DNA of 64,000 bases from Methylobacterium fujisawaense (lineage in GTDB: Bacteria > Pseudomonadota > Alphaproteobacteria > Rhizobiales > Beijerinckiaceae), in assembly GCF_014138435.1 (NCBI RefSeq), contig NZ_JACJIM010000002.1:434001-498000 (forward strand), written 5' to 3'. The first letter of the stretch is position 1, and each line of letters opens with the position of its first letter. Below, piece after piece: positions 19,310 through 27,983 of the stretch. The position numbers and the translations under genes are program-made. A model generated the notes under the pieces. That model saw only the letters and a list, made by a program, of their open reading frames with translations. It had not been told where the DNA came from and searched no databases.

Positions 19310-19594
19310 GGGCGCCTGCCTTTCCGGGACATGCGAAGGGAAAGGCTCGCATCAGCCGGTGACATCCCGATGACGACACGGGATGATCGTCACGGCTTTC
19401 GAGCCGCCCGTCCGGTTCAGCGAAGTCTTCCACCGGGTTCGGTGCGTCGCCGGCTGGAAACCATGCCGAAGCGCGTGCGGGATCCGGCTGCAGAAGCGGC
19501 GGCATGCGAACGGGCCTGACGGACGCCTTGTTTCCGACGGCTTGGGGTTTCAGGCAGACGGCGCATCCCTGCTGCGCTTCCCGCCGGAGTTTCC

Positions 19595-21913
19595 ATGAAA
19601 GCCGTCAACGCGCTGATCGCCGATGAGCTCGGTGTCGGAGAGGCGCAGGTTGCCGCCGCCGTCGCGCTCCTCGATGGCGGTGCGACCGTGCCGTTTATCG
19701 CGCGCTATCGGAAAGAGAATACGGGCGGCCTCGACGACACGCAGTTGCGCCGGCTCGAAGAACGGCTCTCATATCTGCGCGATCTCAACGACCGGCGCGC
19801 CACGATCGTCGCGAGCATCACCGCGCAGGGCAAGATGTCTCCGCCTCTCGCCGCAGCCCTCGAGGCCGCCGATACGAAGGCGCGCCTGGAAGACCTGTAT
19901 CTGCCGTTCCGACCCAAGCGACGCTCGAAGGCCCACGCCGCCCGGGAGGCCGGCCTCGAACCGTTGGCCGAGCTTCTCCTGCGCCGGCCCGATAACGCGC
20001 CCGAGACGGTGGCGGCGCGCTACCTGTCGGACGCCCATGGCATCACCGATGTCGACGCCGCACTGGACGGTGCCCGTGCGATCCTGATCGAGCGCTTCGC
20101 CGAGGACGCCGACCTCGTCGGGCGCCTGCGCACGGATTACTGGCGGGGCGGCCAGCTCGTCTCCCAGGTCCGGAAGGGCAAGGCGAACGAGGGCGCGAAA
20201 TTTTCGGATTACTTCGCCTGGAGCGAGCGGCTGGAGCGGATGCCCTCTCACCGCATCCTGGCGATCTTCCGCGGCGAACGGGAGGAGATTCTCGAGGTCG
20301 GCTTCACCGCGGAGGGTGAGGATTCCGCGCCCGGGATTCCCGGACCGTTCGAAACCGCGATCTGCCGCCGCTTCGACATCGCCCTGCGGGGCCGCCCCGG
20401 CGATTCCTGGCTCGTCGAAACCGTCCGCGCGGCTTGGCGGACGAAGATCCGGGTGGGCATCAAGCAGGATCTGCGCAACCACCTGTTCGAGCGGGCCGAG
20501 GATGAGGCCGTGACGGTCTTCGCGGGAAACCTGAAGGACCTGCTCCTGGCCGCTCCGGCGGGCGGCCGCACCACGATGGGGCTCGATCCCGGCTATCGGA
20601 ACGGCGTGAAGGTGGCGGTGGCGGATCGCACCGGCCGCGTCGTCGCGGTGGAGACCACCTATCCGCACGAGCCCCAGCGCCGCTGGCGCGAAGCGGTGGC
20701 GGCGTTGGGGCGCCTGTGCCGCCTTCACAACGTAGAGCTTCTGGCCATCGGCAACGGCACGGCCTCCCGCGAAACCGAACGCCTCGCCGCGGAGATCATC
20801 GCGTCGAACCCGGATCTTCCGCTCGCGAAAGTCATGGTCTCCGAGGCCGGCGCCTCGGTCTATTCGGCCTCGGAGATCGCCGCGCGGGAATTGCCCGATC
20901 TCGACGTGTCCCATCGCGGCGCCGCGTCGATCGCCCGGCGCCTTCAGGATCCCCTGGCCGAACTGGTCAAGATCGATCCGAAGTCCATCGGCGTCGGGCA
21001 GTACCAGCACGACGTGAGCGAGGCGAAGCTGTCGCGCTCGCTCTCCGCGGTGGTGGAGGATGCGGTCAACGCCGTCGGGGTGGACGTCAACACGGCCTCC
21101 CCGGCCCTGCTGGCGCAGGTTTCCGGCCTCGGCGGCGCGATGGCGGCGCGGATCGTCGCCCATCGCGACGCCCAGGGCCCGTTCCGGACGCGCACGGCGC
21201 TGAAGAAGGTCCCGGGGCTCGGCCCGAAGACCTTCGAGCTCGCCGCCGGCTTCCTCCGCATCCAGGGCGGCGACGACCCGCTCGACGGGTCGGGCGTCCA
21301 CCCGGAAGCCTATCCGGTGGTCCGCCGCATCCTCCAGGCGACGAAGAGCGACATCCACGTCCTGCTCGGCAATGCCGCCCTCCTTGGCCGCTTGGCGCCG
21401 GAGCCGTTCGTCGACGCGCGTTTCGGCCTGCCGACGGTCCGCGACATCATCGCCGAGCTCGAGAAGCCGGGGCGCGATCCGCGGCCGGCCTTTAAGACGG
21501 CGCGCTTCCAGGAGGGTGTCGAGACGATCGGGGATCTCAAGCCCGGCATGCAGCTGGAGGGCGTCGTGACCAACGTGGCCGCGTTCGGTGCCTTCGTCGA
21601 TATCGGCGTTCATCAGGACGGGCTCGTCCACATCTCGGCGATGGCGCGGCGCCGGATCGCGTCGCCGACGGAGATCGTCCGGATCGGCGAGGTCGTTCGG
21701 GTGCTGGTCCTCGGGGTCGATGTGCCGCGCAAGCGCATCGCATTGTCGATGCGGCTCGACGATCCGATCGACCCGGCTCAGCCCGCCCGACGCGGGGGCG
21801 AATCGAAGATCGACGCGCCGCGAACCCGGCCGAACGCCACCGCGGAATCCGCGCCGACCGGACCGCTCGCGGAAGCGCTCCGTCGCGCCGCCGCATCGGC
21901 GCGGCGCAGCTGA
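19595..21913 (+). CDS. tex: Tex-like RNA-binding transcription accessory protein
   Basis: 772 residues, the normal Tex length. The order is: N-terminal helical Tex domain (VPFIARYRKENTGGLDD at about 30-46), a YqgF/RuvC-like nuclease fold (TTMGLDPGYRNGVKVAVADRTG at about 326-347), helix-hairpin-helix repeats (DVNTASPALLAQVSGLGGAMAARIVAHRD, then LKKVPGLGPKTFELAAGFLRI), and an S1 RNA-binding domain (GMQLEGVVTNVAAFGAFVDIGVHQDGLVHIS at about 650-680). The tail is basic and disordered. Tex proteins bind RNA and RNA polymerase and affect gene expression and stress tolerance. It is monocistronic here. Confidence 0.95.
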   Translation: MKAVNALIADELGVGEAQVAAAVALLDGGATVPFIARYRKENTGGLDDTQLRRLEERLSYLRDLNDRRATIVASITAQGKMSPPLAAALEAADTKARLEDLYLPFRPKRRSKAHAAREAGLEPLAELLLRRPDNAPETVAARYLSDAHGITDVDAALDGARAILIERFAEDADLVGRLRTDYWRGGQLVSQVRKGKANEGAKFSDYFAWSERLERMPSHRILAIFRGEREEILEVGFTAEGEDSAPGIPGPFETAICRRFDIALRGRPGDSWLVETVRAAWRTKIRVGIKQDLRNHLFERAEDEAVTVFAGNLKDLLLAAPAGGRTTMGLDPGYRNGVKVAVADRTGRVVAVETTYPHEPQRRWREAVAALGRLCRLHNVELLAIGNGTASRETERLAAEIIASNPDLPLAKVMVSEAGASVYSASEIAARELPDLDVSHRGAASIARRLQDPLAELVKIDPKSIGVGQYQHDVSEAKLSRSLSAVVEDAVNAVGVDVNTASPALLAQVSGLGGAMAARIVAHRDAQGPFRTRTALKKVPGLGPKTFELAAGFLRIQGGDDPLDGSGVHPEAYPVVRRILQATKSDIHVLLGNAALLGRLAPEPFVDARFGLPTVRDIIAELEKPGRDPRPAFKTARFQEGVETIGDLKPGMQLEGVVTNVAAFGAFVDIGVHQDGLVHISAMARRRIASPTEIVRIGEVVRVLVLGVDVPRKRIALSMRLDDPIDPAQPARRGGESKIDAPRTRPNATAESAPTGPLAEALRRAAASARRS

Positions 21914-22110
21914 CCATCGCGAGACACGCGGCAGCCGCCGGCGCGGAACGGGAAGCGCCTCGGCTGACGTCCTGCATGCGCCCCGTTATGGTTAGCGCTT
22001 CGTAAACCTCCCTCCGGCCACAGATCGGGGATCGTGCCGCCCTGTGCGATCCCTGTGGCCGGATACCGGCGGCCGCATCGCAGCGGCGGCTCCCCTTCTC
22101 GGAGGCTGTG

Positions 22111-23322
22111 ATGCAAGCGCGTGCTGCGGGGATCGACAATCCGAGCCCGATGATCGGCCCGGCACGCCTCATCAGAGCCGCCTTCGAAGCTTCGGACATG
22201 GCCGCGCTGGCCCAGGAGATCCTCGCCAGATCGCCCGATGGCGTCATCGACGCCGGGGCGGCGATGGATTTGGCGACGATCCTGTTGCTGATGCACCGCA
22301 CCGACGAGGCGCTGCAGCTCCAGACCGACATCCTTCAGGGCCAACGGCTCTTCTCGCTGCGTTCGAACCCGGATCAGGCGCGGGTCCGTGTGCTCATCCT
22401 CGTCACGGCCGGCGATCTCATGGCCAACACGCCGATCGATTTTCTGCTGAACGACCACGATTTCAGCCTCACCTATTTCTTCCTCTGCCCCGGCGAAGAC
22501 ATGCCGCGCGACCTGCCGGAGCACGATGTGCTGATCACGGGCATCGCGTATTCGAGTGGCGCCGAGCCGCTTTTGGAAGCCGTCGCGGCAGCCGCCGAAG
22601 GGTGGTCGCGGCCGATCGTCAATCACCCGCGCGCGGTTCTGAAGACGTCCCGGCACGGGATCGCGGATGCGCTCCGCGGCGCCGAGGGGATCTTGGCGCC
22701 TGCCGTCGCCCTCCTGGACCGGGCGGCGCTGAGCGCCTCGGCGTCCCGCCTTCCCGAGGGCCTGGACTATCCGGTGCTGGTGCGCCCCCTGGATACCCAT
22801 GCCGGCAACGACCTCCAGAAGGTCGATCGGGCCGAGGATCTGACGCGCTACCTCGATCACGCGACCACGGAGCGATTCTACGTCACGCAGTTCTGCGACT
22901 ATCGTGGCCCCGATGGACTATTCCGAAAGCTCCGGGTCGTTCTGATCGACGGTGTCCCGTTCCTGTGTCACCTGGCCATCCGCGACCACTGGATGATTCA
23001 TTACCTCAACGCCGGAATGCTCGAGGATGCCGAGAAGCGGACGGCGGAGGCCACCGCCATGGCCACGTTCGACGCCGCGTTCGCGCAGCGCCATCGCGCC
23101 GCGTTCGCCGAGATCCACCGAAGGATCGGGCTCGATTACCTGATCCTCGATTGCGCGGAGAGCTCGGATGGCCGGCTGCTGATCTTCGAGGCGGATACCG
23201 GGATGGTCGTCCACGACATGGATCCCGTGGACCTGTTTCCCTACAAGCTGCCGCAGATGCGCAGGGTGTTCTCCGCATTCCAGCAGGCCGTCCGCGGGCG
23301 CGCTCAGACGCGACCCGCCTAG
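22111..23322 (+). CDS. ATP-grasp-like protein with N-terminal repeat region, possible peptide or glycan ligase
   Basis: 403 residues from the ATG at 22111, which has GGAGG 5 nt upstream; a GTG one codon earlier is less likely. The N-terminal 80 residues are helical and TPR-like (AAMDLATILLLMHRTDEALQLQTDIL). The middle has VRVLILVTAGDLMANTPIDFLL. The C-terminal half looks like an ATP-grasp fold: YPVLVRPLDTHAGNDLQKV with the lysine-bearing strand, KLRVVLIDGVPFLCHLAIRDHWMIHY, and LDYLILDCAESSDGRLLIFEADTGMVVHDM, where the acidic residues could bind Mg-ATP. The substrate is unknown. It converges on the glycosyltransferase gene at 23416, in the group near the flagellin. Confidence 0.7.
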   Translation: MQARAAGIDNPSPMIGPARLIRAAFEASDMAALAQEILARSPDGVIDAGAAMDLATILLLMHRTDEALQLQTDILQGQRLFSLRSNPDQARVRVLILVTAGDLMANTPIDFLLNDHDFSLTYFFLCPGEDMPRDLPEHDVLITGIAYSSGAEPLLEAVAAAAEGWSRPIVNHPRAVLKTSRHGIADALRGAEGILAPAVALLDRAALSASASRLPEGLDYPVLVRPLDTHAGNDLQKVDRAEDLTRYLDHATTERFYVTQFCDYRGPDGLFRKLRVVLIDGVPFLCHLAIRDHWMIHYLNAGMLEDAEKRTAEATAMATFDAAFAQRHRAAFAEIHRRIGLDYLILDCAESSDGRLLIFEADTGMVVHDMDPVDLFPYKLPQMRRVFSAFQQAVRGRAQTRPA

Positions 23323-23415
23323 GACGCGCACGGTCGGGCATTCACGCCCTTTCCGAAGGGGGCGGGCCCCGATCCAGGCCTTGCGGGAGTTCGAACGGCG
23401 GACAGGGCCGCCCTG

Positions 23416-24219
23416 TCACCAGGGGATGCGGCCGAAGCGGTCGATCAGCCGCTGATACTCGGCGTCGCTCTCGACTTTCGACGTCCCGCCCTGTCCGACA
23501 TCCGAGGTTCCGGAGCCGGGATGCACCAGACGGCACACCAGCGGCAGGATGAAGCCGTGGCGCACGAGGTGCGTGTTGGGGCCGCCGAACCGAAGCACGT
23601 TGGCGAGCCACGGGCGGACCGGAACGGCGTTCTCGAGAGTGCCGGGCGCCGTCGCCTCGACGAGGTGGGCGCGGCGCAGGCCGGTCTCGGCGAGGCGGCC
23701 GAGCCATTCGTTGTCGTAATGCCATTTTGAGGCGGGGTTGATCGCGCCGACCTGCGCGAAGGTGGACCGACGCATCAGCCAGCCCGACGGCGTCGGGAAG
23801 TCGTTGATCCGGACGACCTCGCCGGCCTCGTCCGTCTCGACCTGGGTCGAGGAGACGAAATCGAAGCTGTCCAGGGTCCGAAGCGCGAAACCGAGATAGG
23901 GCGGCAGCCAATGGTCGTCGTCCTCCAGGAAGCCGACGAAGTCCCAGCTTTCATCGACGGCCCGGATGGCCGCGTTCAGGGCGGGAATCTGCCCCTTGCG
24001 CTCGCCGCGCACGAAGGTGATCTGCGGATGCGCGGCGAGCCGCGCCGGGATCTCGGTCTCGGGGTCGGTCCCGACGAAGAAATGGATCGTCGCCGGCCTG
24101 TCGAGTTCCTGGCTGTTCGCGCTCTCGACCGCGTGTTCCAGAAAGTACTGGCCGGATTTGCCGGCCAGAGTCGAAGGTTTCATCCGGGACGGCGTGATGA
24201 TCGCAATCCGCATTCCCAC
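23416..24219 (-). CDS. glycosyltransferase, GT2-like
   Basis: 267 residues, soluble. It begins MRIAIITPSRMKPSTLAGK and has a GT-A type core: GQIPALNAAIRAVDESWDFVGFLEDDDHWLPPYLG, where EDDD at about residues 98-101 is the metal and nucleotide-sugar site, and LMRRSTFAQVGAINP as acceptor-side loop. The C-terminal 60 residues contain HGFILPLVCRLVHPGSG. Donor and acceptor are not known. It lies 77 bp downstream of the next glycosyltransferase on the same strand, so the two probably form an operon reading away from the flagellin gene, which suggests glycosylation of flagellin or another surface structure. Confidence 0.78.
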   Translation of the reverse strand: MGMRIAIITPSRMKPSTLAGKSGQYFLEHAVESANSQELDRPATIHFFVGTDPETEIPARLAAHPQITFVRGERKGQIPALNAAIRAVDESWDFVGFLEDDDHWLPPYLGFALRTLDSFDFVSSTQVETDEAGEVVRINDFPTPSGWLMRRSTFAQVGAINPASKWHYDNEWLGRLAETGLRRAHLVEATAPGTLENAVPVRPWLANVLRFGGPNTHLVRHGFILPLVCRLVHPGSGTSDVGQGGTSKVESDAEYQRLIDRFGRIPW

Positions 24220-24296
24220 GCCTCATCGTTTGGAGCGCAGCTCGCGGAAGCGCGGCGCGCAGTTGCGTCGCGGCCGATCGGATTGCCGGCCGTCAC

Positions 24297-24962
24297 TCAG
24301 AGCTTGAAGGACTGTTCGCCGATATGTCCGAGTTCCTTGCTCAGATACGGATCGCACCAGATCCGGTAGCCGGCTGCACGGACTCGGTCGCTGAAGTCGA
24401 AGTCCTCGCCGATGTTCACCCCGGCCTCCTCATCGACGCGGAACCGGAAATACGGCCGCTTGAGGCTTTCGAAGACGGTCGATTTGATCAGCAGGAAGCC
24501 GGTGGGGATTCGAGCCATCTCCAGCAGGCCCTTGGGGGCGTCGGCCGGCTGCTCCGGCAGGATTTCGCCGAGGAAATGGAAGGGCGCCGTGCGCCGGGAA
24601 TAGGTCGCGCCGATGATGTCGACCTGCCGCACCAGCAGTTTGAGCAGGGCGTCCTTCGGGAAGGTCATGTCGCTGTCGATGAACAGGACGTATTCCGCAT
24701 TGTGTTTCTGCGCGTATTCCAGGCCCAGGTTTCGCGCGTCGGCGACGATCGATGATTTCCCGACCACGATCGACATCGGCATCTCGCCGAGGGAATGCAT
24801 CATGGATCCGAGGCTGACGGCGAAATCCGCGTGGACCATGGTCCCGCAGGGGATCGCGATCGCCACATGGGGAAATTTCGTCGGCGCGGAGGGGGCCGGG
24901 TCGCCAACATCACCGGACGCTTGAGCGATCACAGTTGAGCTCCGTACTAGGGTGTGCCCCAT
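24297..24962 (-). CDS. glycosyltransferase-like protein (Anp1/phage-type GT-A)
   Basis: 221 residues from the ATG at 24962, which has AAGGG just upstream; the frame is open 16 codons further. The core is VAIAIPCGTMVHADFAVSLGSMM, SSIVADARNLGLEYAQKHNAEYVLFIDSDMTFPKDALLKLL, with the DSD metal motif at about residues 105-107, and later GEDFDFSDRVRAAGYRIWCDP, the acceptor and catalytic acid region. This pattern is typical of small glycosyltransferases found in phage and surface-glycan loci. It is divergent from the flagellin gene with 265 bp between starts, so the shared region may drive both. Confidence 0.75.
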   Translation of the reverse strand: MGHTLVRSSTVIAQASGDVGDPAPSAPTKFPHVAIAIPCGTMVHADFAVSLGSMMHSLGEMPMSIVVGKSSIVADARNLGLEYAQKHNAEYVLFIDSDMTFPKDALLKLLVRQVDIIGATYSRRTAPFHFLGEILPEQPADAPKGLLEMARIPTGFLLIKSTVFESLKRPYFRFRVDEEAGVNIGEDFDFSDRVRAAGYRIWCDPYLSKELGHIGEQSFKL

Positions 24963-25227
24963 TTCCCTTCGCCTGCCACGCCGGATCGAGACCGGCCGGG
25001 CAGGCACCACAGAATTGGCGAGCGCCGTCGGTTATGGCCGCGGATGGTTAATGGATCTTGAACGGCGCCGTCTTCCATCAATACTTAATGGATTTCGATG
25101 GCGATTCATTAAGGATCACTTCGGTCGACTTGAGTGTCGACAATCGGATTAACCCCCACGAAACATCTGGAGCGCGATTACTGGCGTGCCCGAGAAACGG
25201 GCGCATCAAATCAGAAAGATACGACCC
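24963..25227. promoter_or_regulatory. divergent regulatory region upstream of the first flagellin
   Basis: Between the glycosyltransferase and flagellin starts are several symmetric elements. CTTAATG at 25084-25090 pairs with CATTAAG at 25107-25113. Two GTCGAC copies lie at 25124-25129 and 25136-25141. The nonamer TTAATGGAT occurs twice (25048 and 25086). TTAA-N7-TGAA at 25048-25062 is one mismatch from the CtrA consensus TTAA-N7-TTAA. These could be promoter or regulator sites for flagellar genes. No promoter core can be set with confidence. Confidence 0.45.
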
Positions 25228-26445
25228 ATGTCCTCCATCACCCTGTCGGCCGCCACGCGTCAGAACCTGCTCTCCCTGCAGGATACCGCCCAGCTGATGG
25301 CGACCACGCAGAACCGCCTCGCCACCGGCAAGACGGTCAACTCCGCCCTCGACAACCCGACCAACTTCTTCACCTCCCAGTCCCTCGACGCCCGGTCCTC
25401 GAGCCTGAACACCCTGCTCGACGGCATCTCCAACGGCGTCCAGTCGATCCAGGCCGCCAACCAGGGCATCACCTCGATCCAGAAGCTGGTCGATCAGGCC
25501 AAGTCCATCGCCAACCAGGCCCTCTCGACCCAGCTCTCCACCACCGGAACCGCCGCCAACGCCTACAGCGCCAGCACCGCCTCTCAGACGGTGCTCCTGA
25601 CCATCAACGGCACCTCCGTGTCGGCCAACGTCGCCGCCTCGTCGAGCATCAGCGCCACCGTCGCGGCCCTGAACTCGGCGGTCAGCTCGGCGTCGACCTC
25701 GTCCAGCGGCTCGTTCGGCGCAGGCGCGATCTTCTCGATCGACAGCACCGGCACGAAGATCGTCCTGAACGCCCAGGCCGACGTGGAGTTTCAGAACTCC
25801 GGCAGCCAGACGGCGCTCGGCTTCACCGCGTCGAGCACCACCGCCTCGACCTACGGCACCGCCGCCACCACCGTCGTCTCCAGCGACCTCTCGGTCTCCG
25901 GCGTGTCGCAGCGCGCTTCTCTGGCGAGCCAGTACAACAACCTGCTCAACCAGATCACGCAGCTCGCCGGCGATGCCAGCTACAACGGCGTCAACCTCAT
26001 TGCCGGCAAGGGCAATGACATGAACATCAAGTTCAACGACACCGGCAGCTCGACTCTGAACGTCGCCTCGGTGGATGCCACGGCCAGCGGCCTGGGCCTG
26101 TCGTCGATCACCAACTCGAACAGCACGGCCAGCCAGAACGGCCTCGGCAACTTCCTGTTGAACTCGGACGTCAACAAGACCCTGTCGACCCTCACGAGCG
26201 CCGGCAACGCGCTGAGCTCCGCGGCGAGCGCGCTCGGCTCGAACCTGTCGGTCGTGCAGAACCGCCAGGACTTCTCCAAGCAGCTGATCAACGTGCTGCA
26301 GACCGGCTCGGCCAACCTGACCAACGCCGATCTGAACCAGGAAGCGGCCAATTCCCAGGCGCTGTCGACCCGGCAGTCGATGGGCATCTCCGCCCTGTCC
26401 CTGGCCAACTCCGCGCAGCAGGGCGTCCTCCAGCTCCTGCGCTAA
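25228..26445 (+). CDS. flagellin (copy 1)
   Basis: 405 residues. The N-terminal D0/D1 region MSSITLSAATRQNLLSLQDT, with NRLATGKTVNSALDNPTNFFTSQSL, is the conserved flagellin coiled-coil segment of alphaproteobacteria. The central 130 residues are Ser/Thr/Ala-rich (outer domain). The C-terminal NFSKQLINVLQ-like helix ends in QGVLQLLR. Like other flagellins it lacks Cys. The upstream frame starts 14 codons earlier, but the family start is the ATG at 25228. It differs from the copy at 56303 at only 13 residues. No flagellar export or assembly gene is beside it. A strong terminator follows. Confidence 0.95.
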   Translation: MSSITLSAATRQNLLSLQDTAQLMATTQNRLATGKTVNSALDNPTNFFTSQSLDARSSSLNTLLDGISNGVQSIQAANQGITSIQKLVDQAKSIANQALSTQLSTTGTAANAYSASTASQTVLLTINGTSVSANVAASSSISATVAALNSAVSSASTSSSGSFGAGAIFSIDSTGTKIVLNAQADVEFQNSGSQTALGFTASSTTASTYGTAATTVVSSDLSVSGVSQRASLASQYNNLLNQITQLAGDASYNGVNLIAGKGNDMNIKFNDTGSSTLNVASVDATASGLGLSSITNSNSTASQNGLGNFLLNSDVNKTLSTLTSAGNALSSAASALGSNLSVVQNRQDFSKQLINVLQTGSANLTNADLNQEAANSQALSTRQSMGISALSLANSAQQGVLQLLR

Positions 26446-26465
26446 CCGGCACGCGGTTCGAAACG

Positions 26466-26500
26466 ACGGCCGGCCAGGGTTCCTGGCCGGCCGTTTTCGT
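26466..26500 (+). terminator. rho-independent terminator of flagellin copy 1
   Basis: A perfect 13-bp stem (ACGGCCGGCCAGG at 26466-26478, loop GTT, CCTGGCCGGCCGT at 26482-26494) is followed by TTTCGTTT. It starts 20 bp after the flagellin stop and is one of the clearest terminators in the window. Confidence 0.85.
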
Positions 26501-26860
26501 TTGGGCGCGATCAAATAAATTGACCGGACGGACGAGATGCGGATCCGCTCCGTCCGCTCTCGCAACGGCCAACCGCCCATCGAGCCCGGACCCGGCATGT
26601 CCGCGGCTTCGGCCGCAATCCACATCGCGATCCCGCGATCCCGCACGGTCCCGGTTGCACCTGCCATCGCCATCCGCTCCAGGTGGCGAAGGTCTCCGTC
26701 GGCCCGTGCACGGCACCCTGAACCCGGCGCTCGCACAGCATCGAAGCCGACGGACCGATCGGCGTGATCCAAAGCGCGATACGCCCGCAGGCTTGCCAAG
26801 CTTGACCATATGCGCCAGCCTCTACGCAGTTCATACGGATCGATCCGAGCCGGAGCGCCG
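26501..26860. other. intergenic stretch without a recognised gene
   Basis: About 360 bp between the flagellin terminator and the small gene at 26861. Open frames on both strands have no family resemblance, no ribosome-binding site and Arg/Pro/Ser-rich compositions typical of antisense reading of GC-rich DNA. I see nothing else in it. Confidence 0.5.
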
Positions 26861-27106
26861 ATGCTGGTGAATCACGAGCGCCGCCTTCTCATCCGAGCAG
26901 CCGAGACTGTGGGACACCGGATTGCGGTCTGCAGACAGGCGAACGCGTCCTGGCCCGGCGACCACAGCCGGCTCCTCGCGCTCGAAAGCACCGGTCATCT
27001 CCGACGGGTCGACCATTGCGGAGATTCGGAGGGTACGGTCGCCGTCTGGCAGATCACCCCAGCCGGACTGGTCCAGCTTCAGATGCTGACGTCGGGAGCT
27101 CACTGA
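26861..27106 (+). CDS. small hypothetical protein, possible winged-helix-like fold
   Basis: 81 residues from the ATG at 26861, which has GGAG 5 nt upstream; a start at 26810 is also in frame. The N-terminal helix (HERRLLIRAAETVGHRIAVCRQ) is followed by LLALESTGHLRRVDH and a beta wing-like TVAVWQITPAGLVQLQML, reminiscent of MarR-type winged-helix ends. There is no clear recognition helix, so DNA binding is only a possibility. The stop overlaps the next start by one base (TGATG), so both small genes are probably translated together. Confidence 0.55.
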   Translation: MLVNHERRLLIRAAETVGHRIAVCRQANASWPGDHSRLLALESTGHLRRVDHCGDSEGTVAVWQITPAGLVQLQMLTSGAH

Positions 27107-27246
27107 TGGCGTCCATCAAGATCCGTGCAACCGATGACGGAACCTTCGTGGTCTATCGGAATGGCGCGGTCGTGGCCTCTGGTCTGACCCGCTGGCAGGC
27201 CGAGCGCTGCGCCACAGTGCTCGGCTGGATCGCGCAGGGTCATTGA
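27106..27246 (+). CDS. very small hypothetical protein coupled to the preceding gene
   Basis: 46 residues: MASIKIRATDDGTFVVYRNG then VVASGLTRWQAERCATVLGWIAQGH. The pattern is two beta strands and a helix with an internal Trp-Cys pair. This resembles the short soluble proteins that carry only a DUF-like strand-strand-helix unit, but I cannot place it in a family. Its ATG overlaps the stop of the upstream gene by one base, the strongest evidence that it is real. Confidence 0.55.
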   Translation: MASIKIRATDDGTFVVYRNGAVVASGLTRWQAERCATVLGWIAQGH

Positions 27247-27644
27247 GGACGCAGCCACAGCCCTTCGCCGCCCCCGCCTCTGCACGGATTCTGTCGGCCC
27301 GGGCGCCCTCCGCAATCGGCGAAATCTATTCCAAGCGAAATCGGCGCCTGATCCGGGCCTTCCCGCTGCGATGTCGTCGATGGCCTCGAACGCGCGCATC
27401 GCGTGCGGACGTTGACCGATCGGACATCTCTGTGCGGCCGTTCATCCGGGAGGCTCGGACGCCCGTCGCTGGCCATGCTGCACGACGTCTTCAGACGCAA
27501 CGATCGGCGCGCGACGGGCAAGATCGTCGGGAAGATCAGCGAATCTCGGAGTTCTTCGGGTAACGAATTTTTAATCCTCACGGCAGGATCATCCTGCCAT
27601 GGCCCGGCACATGATCCAGGCCACGTCGATCGGGCGAGGCTCCG
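27247..27644. other. intergenic stretch without a recognised gene
   Basis: About 400 bp. There are open frames on both strands, but none has a plausible start signal, domain or coding-like composition. An AT-richer patch near 27561-27580 (ACGAATTTTTAATCC) could belong to the promoter of the small membrane protein gene that follows. Confidence 0.45.
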
Positions 27645-27875
27645 ATGATCGTGTTGATTGCGGCGGCGATCGCCGGTGGACTCGCGACGGCGGCGATTCT
27701 CGCGCCGGTCAGCGGTCTGGCCGCGCTGATCCTCGTGCCCCTCGCGGCCAGTGCGTCGGCCATTTTCGCGGGCATCTCCATCGCGTGGCGCGGCGCTCAC
27801 GAGGATACCGATCGTCACGGCAGCCGGGCACGGTCCGATGGGATGGCGGTCGCGCCGGTGCGTATCCATCGCTGA
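27645..27875 (+). CDS. small membrane protein, function unknown
   Basis: 76 residues. Two closely spaced hydrophobic helices (MIVLIAAAIAGGLATAAILAP and ALILVPLAASASAIFAGISIAW) are followed by a polar, basic tail of about 28 residues that is probably cytoplasmic. GAGG lies 6 nt before the ATG. It is 108 bp upstream of the LysR gene on the same strand. No family recognised; composition and start signal support a real gene. Confidence 0.6.
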   Translation: MIVLIAAAIAGGLATAAILAPVSGLAALILVPLAASASAIFAGISIAWRGAHEDTDRHGSRARSDGMAVAPVRIHR

Positions 27876-27983
27876 CGGTCGACTTGATCGTCGCGCCGCT
27901 GCGGGGTCGCGCGCCGGGCCGCAGCCTGCCCGCGAGATCGGCACCATTGCCAGGATCGGGGACCAAAGCCCATTCTGCTCGGG

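Noticed and set aside
19286..19598. Two short plus-strand frames upstream of tex
   Set aside because: Overlapping each other in different frames, Arg/Pro-rich and without a start signal; likely non-coding leader.
22044..23552. 502-residue plus-strand frame over the ATP-grasp-like gene
   Set aside because: It is Arg/Gly/Pro-rich with no motifs, while the overlapping frame from 22111 shows clear strands and acidic ATP-grasp-like motifs.
25078..26799. Minus-strand 573-residue frame opposite flagellin copy 1
   Set aside because: Gly/Val/Arg/Asp repeats result from reading the Ser/Thr/Ala-rich flagellin antisense; no independent evidence.
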